DNA of 8,348 bases from the NCBI GenBank assembly GCA_031278755.1, contig JAITJV010000156.1:1-8348 (forward strand), given 5' to 3'. The DNA comes from Treponema sp. GTDB lineage: Bacteria; Spirochaetota; Spirochaetia; Treponematales; Breznakiellaceae. The notes beneath the pieces are model-generated. The model searched no databases. It was not told where the DNA came from and saw nothing but the letters and a program-made list of their open reading frames with translations. Position numbers and translations under genes: made by a program. Positions 5,965 to 8,348 of this stretch are shown here, piece by piece (position 1 is the stretch's first letter; each line of letters starts with the position of its first letter).

Positions 5965-7007
5965 TGATCCGCGGGAACGGTTTTTATCTTCCCCGCGGGA
6001 ACGCTTAAATCTACGGCGCTTATTTCATTTCCTTTAAGGGAAACCATCTTGCCGTATTCGCCCCGGGCGAGCATATCCGCCGCGGCGGTCCCAAGGCTCG
6101 TCGCAAGAACACGGTCCGACGCGCTCGGTATGCCGCCGCGCTGCACATAGCCCAGGACGGTGGCTCTTGTTTCCATGCCCGTCTCCGCTTCGATTTCCCG
6201 CGCTATGCGGTAGCCTGTGGGAAATTCGGCCCGCATCTTTTTTCTGTCCCTCTTGTCCATTTTGGCTTCTTCAATGGAAAGGGCCCCTTCGGCGGCCACT
6301 ACGATGGAAAATGTTTTCCCCGTCCGGGAACGTTCCACAAGGTGGCGGCCTATGGCTTTTATGTCGTAGGGAATTTCGGGAATGAGTATGATGTCGCCCC
6401 CGCCCGCAACGCCGGCGTAGAGGGCGAGCCATCCGGCCTTGTGCCCCATGAGTTCTATCACCATCACCCGGTTATGACTCTGCGCGGTAGAGTGGATCCG
6501 GTCTATGGCTTCCGTTCCTATGGCAAGGGCCGAATTAAAGCCGAAGGTCCTGTCCGTGCCTTCAATATCGTTGTCTATTGTTTTGGGAAGCCCGACCACA
6601 TTAAGCCCTTCGCGCGAAAGGCGGTAGCCTGTTGTATTGGTGCCGTTTCCGCCGAGGACCACAATGCAGTCCAGGTTAAGCGCACGGTAATTTTTTAAGA
6701 TGGCGGCAACCTTGTCCTCGGCTACTTCGCTGTCGCGGCCGTATGAATCCTTGAAGGGCTTTTCGCGGCTTGCCCCCAGTATGGTGCCTCCGCGGGTAAG
6801 AATCCCCGAAAAATCGACGGGACGGAGGATGCGGACGTTTTCCTCGATAAGCCCCCGGTAGCCGTTTGCAATCCCCACGATGGTCATGCCGTAACGGTCA
6901 TAGGCCGCCCTGCACACACCCCGTATTGCGGCATTAAGCCCGGGACAATCCCCCCCCGCCGTCAGAATTCCAAAGGTCCGGGTAACGCTGTTCCGCACTG
7001 TCCCCAT
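5907..7007 (-). CDS. pfkA: 6-phosphofructokinase (phosphoryl donor ATP or PPi uncertain)
   Basis: Glycolytic enzyme that phosphorylates fructose 6-phosphate to fructose 1,6-bisphosphate in the cytoplasm. The 366-residue product from ATG 7007-7005 has the PFK landmarks: GILTAGGDCPG (13-23), RGGTILGASR, VLGGNG (117-122), PKTIDND (141-147) with catalytic base Asp145, ELMGHKAGW, ETRATVLGYVQRGG, and a C-terminal DTARAVGTC. The donor signature is mixed. Gly122, at the place of E. coli Gly104, favours ATP. Lys142, at E. coli Gly124, is seen in PPi enzymes and in some ATP enzymes. Asn121 replaces the Mg-ATP-contacting Asp103. A TTG at 7067 in frame would add 20 residues unlike the family. No Shine-Dalgarno precedes the ATG; a TATAAT ends 6 nt upstream, suggesting leaderless initiation. 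The 3' end overlaps ecfT on the opposite strand by 58 bp. Confidence 0.94.
   Translation of the reverse strand: MGTVRNSVTRTFGILTAGGDCPGLNAAIRGVCRAAYDRYGMTIVGIANGYRGLIEENVRILRPVDFSGILTRGGTILGASREKPFKDSYGRDSEVAEDKVAAILKNYRALNLDCIVVLGGNGTNTTGYRLSREGLNVVGLPKTIDNDIEGTDRTFGFNSALAIGTEAIDRIHSTAQSHNRVMVIELMGHKAGWLALYAGVAGGGDIILIPEIPYDIKAIGRHLVERSRTGKTFSIVVAAEGALSIEEAKMDKRDRKKMRAEFPTGYRIAREIEAETGMETRATVLGYVQRGGIPSASDRVLATSLGTAAADMLARGEYGKMVSLKGNEISAVDLSVPAGKIKTVPADHYMLDTARAVGTCLGIQGL
5969..5998. other. GC hairpin just after ecfT stop, inside pfk coding sequence
   Basis: CCGCGGG (5969-5975) pairs perfectly with CCCGCGG (5992-5998) around a 16-nt loop, 4 nt after the ecfT stop. Neither strand has a T tract next to it, so it is not a standard intrinsic terminator. 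It could protect or define the 3' end of the ECF mRNA. Its arms come from an 11-bp direct repeat in the pfk gene (CCGCGGGAACG at 5969-5979 and 5993-6003, an 8-codon period), so it may be only a by-product of coding. Confidence 0.35.
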
Positions 7008-7013
7008 AACAAT

Positions 7014-7042
7014 ATTATAATAAAATTCGCCGGAATTGTACA
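7014..7042 (-). promoter_or_regulatory. Promoter of the phosphofructokinase gene, possibly leaderless
   Basis: On the minus strand, TGTACA (complement of 7037-7042) and a perfect TATAAT (complement of 7014-7019) are 17 bp apart. The -10 ends only 6 nt before the ATG, so the predicted transcript start falls on or next to the start codon. It lies back to back with the promoter of the divergent gene at 7081; the two -35 boxes are 3 bp apart. Confidence 0.5.
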
Positions 7043-7045
7043 CCC

Positions 7046-7073
7046 TTGCTTTTTCAACGAATTTCAATATAAA
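7046..7073 (+). promoter_or_regulatory. Candidate promoter of the DUF4015-type gene, possibly leaderless
   Basis: TTGCTT (7046-7051) and TATAAA (7068-7073) are spaced 16 bp apart. The -10 ends 7 nt before the ATG at 7081, which would put the transcript start at the start codon. The -35 is weak, matching only its first three positions. No Shine-Dalgarno sequence is present. Confidence 0.4.
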
Positions 7074-7080
7074 AATTACT

Positions 7081-8348
7081 ATGCGGTTAAAACTATCGTC
7101 AAACTTCAGGTTTCAGCCGGTTCGTTTTTTTGCTTTATGCATTCTTTCCGTTCTTTTTATACAGGCGGCGTACACCGGCCCGGCGGCACAGAGGAAGCCC
7201 GGCGGAAAAGAAACTGCGGAAAGCACGGAGGAAAACACGGTGGAAAGCACGGCGCCTGACCGCCTGTTCCTCGCCGGTACGGCGCGCGGCCTTTACAGCA
7301 TTGACGGAAAGGGGAACGCCGTCTGCCTCCGGCCGGGTCCGGACGTGCGGAAGATCATCAGGGCCGGTTCCGCATGGCTGATTCTGAGCGGAGACGGGAT
7401 CTTCCGGTCTTCGGATCTCAGGCAATGGGAAAACCGCGGCGGCGGGCTTCCGGTAAAAACCATAAAAGTTTTTGAAGACGGAAAAAAATCTTTTGTCTCG
7501 GCGGTGCAGGACATAAAGGATCTTGAAGTAAACACGTCTAATCCCGATGTTATGGTCTGCGCGGTCAGGGATGCGGTTTTTCTTTCCGTAGACGGCGGAA
7601 TTTCCTGGAGAAGCCTCGGCTCTCCGGCCCTCCGCACCGACGGGATCAAGGCCGCGGCGTCGGCGTATCTTCCCGCCGGAGAATCTTCGGAACTTGTGAT
7701 TTTTATGTCCCACAGCGTTTACGGCTGTTATTATATCACGCCGGATATTCCCGGCGCCGCATGGACGGCGATCAGTGGCGGACTTGAGGAGCTTGAAACC
7801 ACCGGCAACGCCGATGAAGTTTCGGACATAAGCGTAAGCGCCGGCCCTGACGGTTCCCCGGTGATCTACGTTTCCCAGACGTTCCGAAAGCGCGTTTACC
7901 GTCTTGACTGGAGCGGCAAACGTTTCGTCCCCCTCTGGTCGGGCGGAGAGGATTTCGGCGCCGTTGATTCCCTGGACCCGGGGACGGAACGGCTGCGCTT
8001 TCTTGCGGAAGGGGCCGTGTATGAAACCCGCGTTAATACGTTTAATTCCGAAACCCGCGGCGAAACACGGGAAAGACGGGACATCGCCGATCTGATCCGG
8101 AACACCGCGGCGGGCTTTGAACCGGATCTCCTCTGCGCCTTTATTGAAGGCAAAGACGAAACGGTTTCCTTAAGCGAACTCTGGCTCCTCCTGCCGGCGA
8201 AGGCGCGGAAGCCGCAGGCGGCGGGCCGGAAAGGACTCTACCTGCCGGTTAACCACGCAGGGGATCCCTCGCTCCTCAAACCTTACCTTGACATAATAGC
8301 AAGCCGCGGCCTTGATATGATCGTCGTTGACATGAAGGACGATTACGG
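7081..8348 (+). CDS. Secreted protein: Asp-box beta-propeller-like region plus start of DUF4015 putative glycoside hydrolase (runs off right edge)
   Basis: Open from the ATG at 7081 to the window edge, 422 codons visible. Residues 1-37 look like a signal peptide: basic start, hydrophobic stretch FFALCILSVLFIQAA, and no lipobox. After a Glu/Thr/Ser-rich spacer, residues about 60-330 have short beta-strand patterns. One clean Asp-box motif, SVDGGISW (169-176), and a degenerate one, SSDLRQW (110-116), suggest a BNR/sialidase-type propeller. From about residue 384, KGLYLPVNHAG and then MIVVDMKDDYG match the opening of the DUF4015 domain (PF13200, predicted TIM-barrel glycoside hydrolase-like). 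The catalytic part lies beyond the window, so activity cannot be judged. No Shine-Dalgarno is seen. It is divergent from pfk with a 73-bp gap. An export and cell-envelope or polysaccharide role is inferred. Confidence 0.85.
   Translation, partial: MRLKLSSNFRFQPVRFFALCILSVLFIQAAYTGPAAQRKPGGKETAESTEENTVESTAPDRLFLAGTARGLYSIDGKGNAVCLRPGPDVRKIIRAGSAWLILSGDGIFRSSDLRQWENRGGGLPVKTIKVFEDGKKSFVSAVQDIKDLEVNTSNPDVMVCAVRDAVFLSVDGGISWRSLGSPALRTDGIKAAASAYLPAGESSELVIFMSHSVYGCYYITPDIPGAAWTAISGGLEELETTGNADEVSDISVSAGPDGSPVIYVSQTFRKRVYRLDWSGKRFVPLWSGGEDFGAVDSLDPGTERLRFLAEGAVYETRVNTFNSETRGETRERRDIADLIRNTAAGFEPDLLCAFIEGKDETVSLSELWLLLPAKARKPQAAGRKGLYLPVNHAGDPSLLKPYLDIIASRGLDMIVVDMKDDY

Noticed and set aside
7008..7067. 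TTG start adding 20 residues to phosphofructokinase
   Set aside because: No Shine-Dalgarno, the added residues do not resemble the family, and they would span the candidate promoter. The ATG at 7007 is nearer the usual family start.
7135..7713. Minus-strand open frame opposite the DUF4015-type gene
   Set aside because: Arg-rich with no domain pattern. The plus strand shows a signal peptide, an Asp-box and a DUF4015 start in one frame.

Overview
The window looks like chromosomal DNA of a moderately GC-rich bacterium. My best guess is a spirochaete of the Treponema group, perhaps gut-associated. That guess rests on family-level recognition (a UPF0397-type ECF S component with a fused double ATPase, a DUF4015-type secreted protein, and a phosphofructokinase with the GGNG...PKTIDND pattern), not on a marker gene. 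I see no tRNA, rRNA, CRISPR array, insertion sequence, phage gene or defence cassette.

Layout. (1) Positions 1-1403, minus strand: the first 467 codons of the disaggregase ClpB; the rest lies beyond the left edge. (2) 1404-1713: a structured intergenic region with several hairpins, a minus-strand terminator-like hairpin and copies of a short dispersed repeat. (3) 1714-2502, plus: a HAD-IIA (NagD-like) phosphatase. (4) 2503-2819: a GC-rich spacer with hairpins, one more copy of the repeat, and then an AT-rich promoter region. (5) 2820-5964, plus: a complete three-gene ECF transporter operon (S component, fused EcfA-EcfA ATPase, EcfT) joined by 4-bp stop/start overlaps. (6) 5907-7007, minus: a 6-phosphofructokinase whose 3' end overlaps the 3' end of ecfT by 58 bp on the opposite strand. 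(7) 7081 to the right edge, plus: the 5' part of a secreted protein with a beta-propeller-like Asp-box region followed by the start of a DUF4015 putative glycoside hydrolase domain.

Working together. Only the ECF genes form an obvious functional unit: S binds an unidentified vitamin-like substrate, EcfT couples it to the membrane module, and the double ATPase powers uptake. The other genes are separate units for protein quality control, phosphate-ester hydrolysis, glycolysis and an envelope or carbohydrate-related role. No clearly new system is present. The most notable points are the antisense 3' overlap of ecfT and pfk, a 13-bp inverted repeat bracketing the HAD gene, a terminator-like hairpin upstream of clpB, three genes that lack a Shine-Dalgarno sequence and have -10-like boxes almost touching their ATG, and an unusual phosphoryl-donor signature in the phosphofructokinase.
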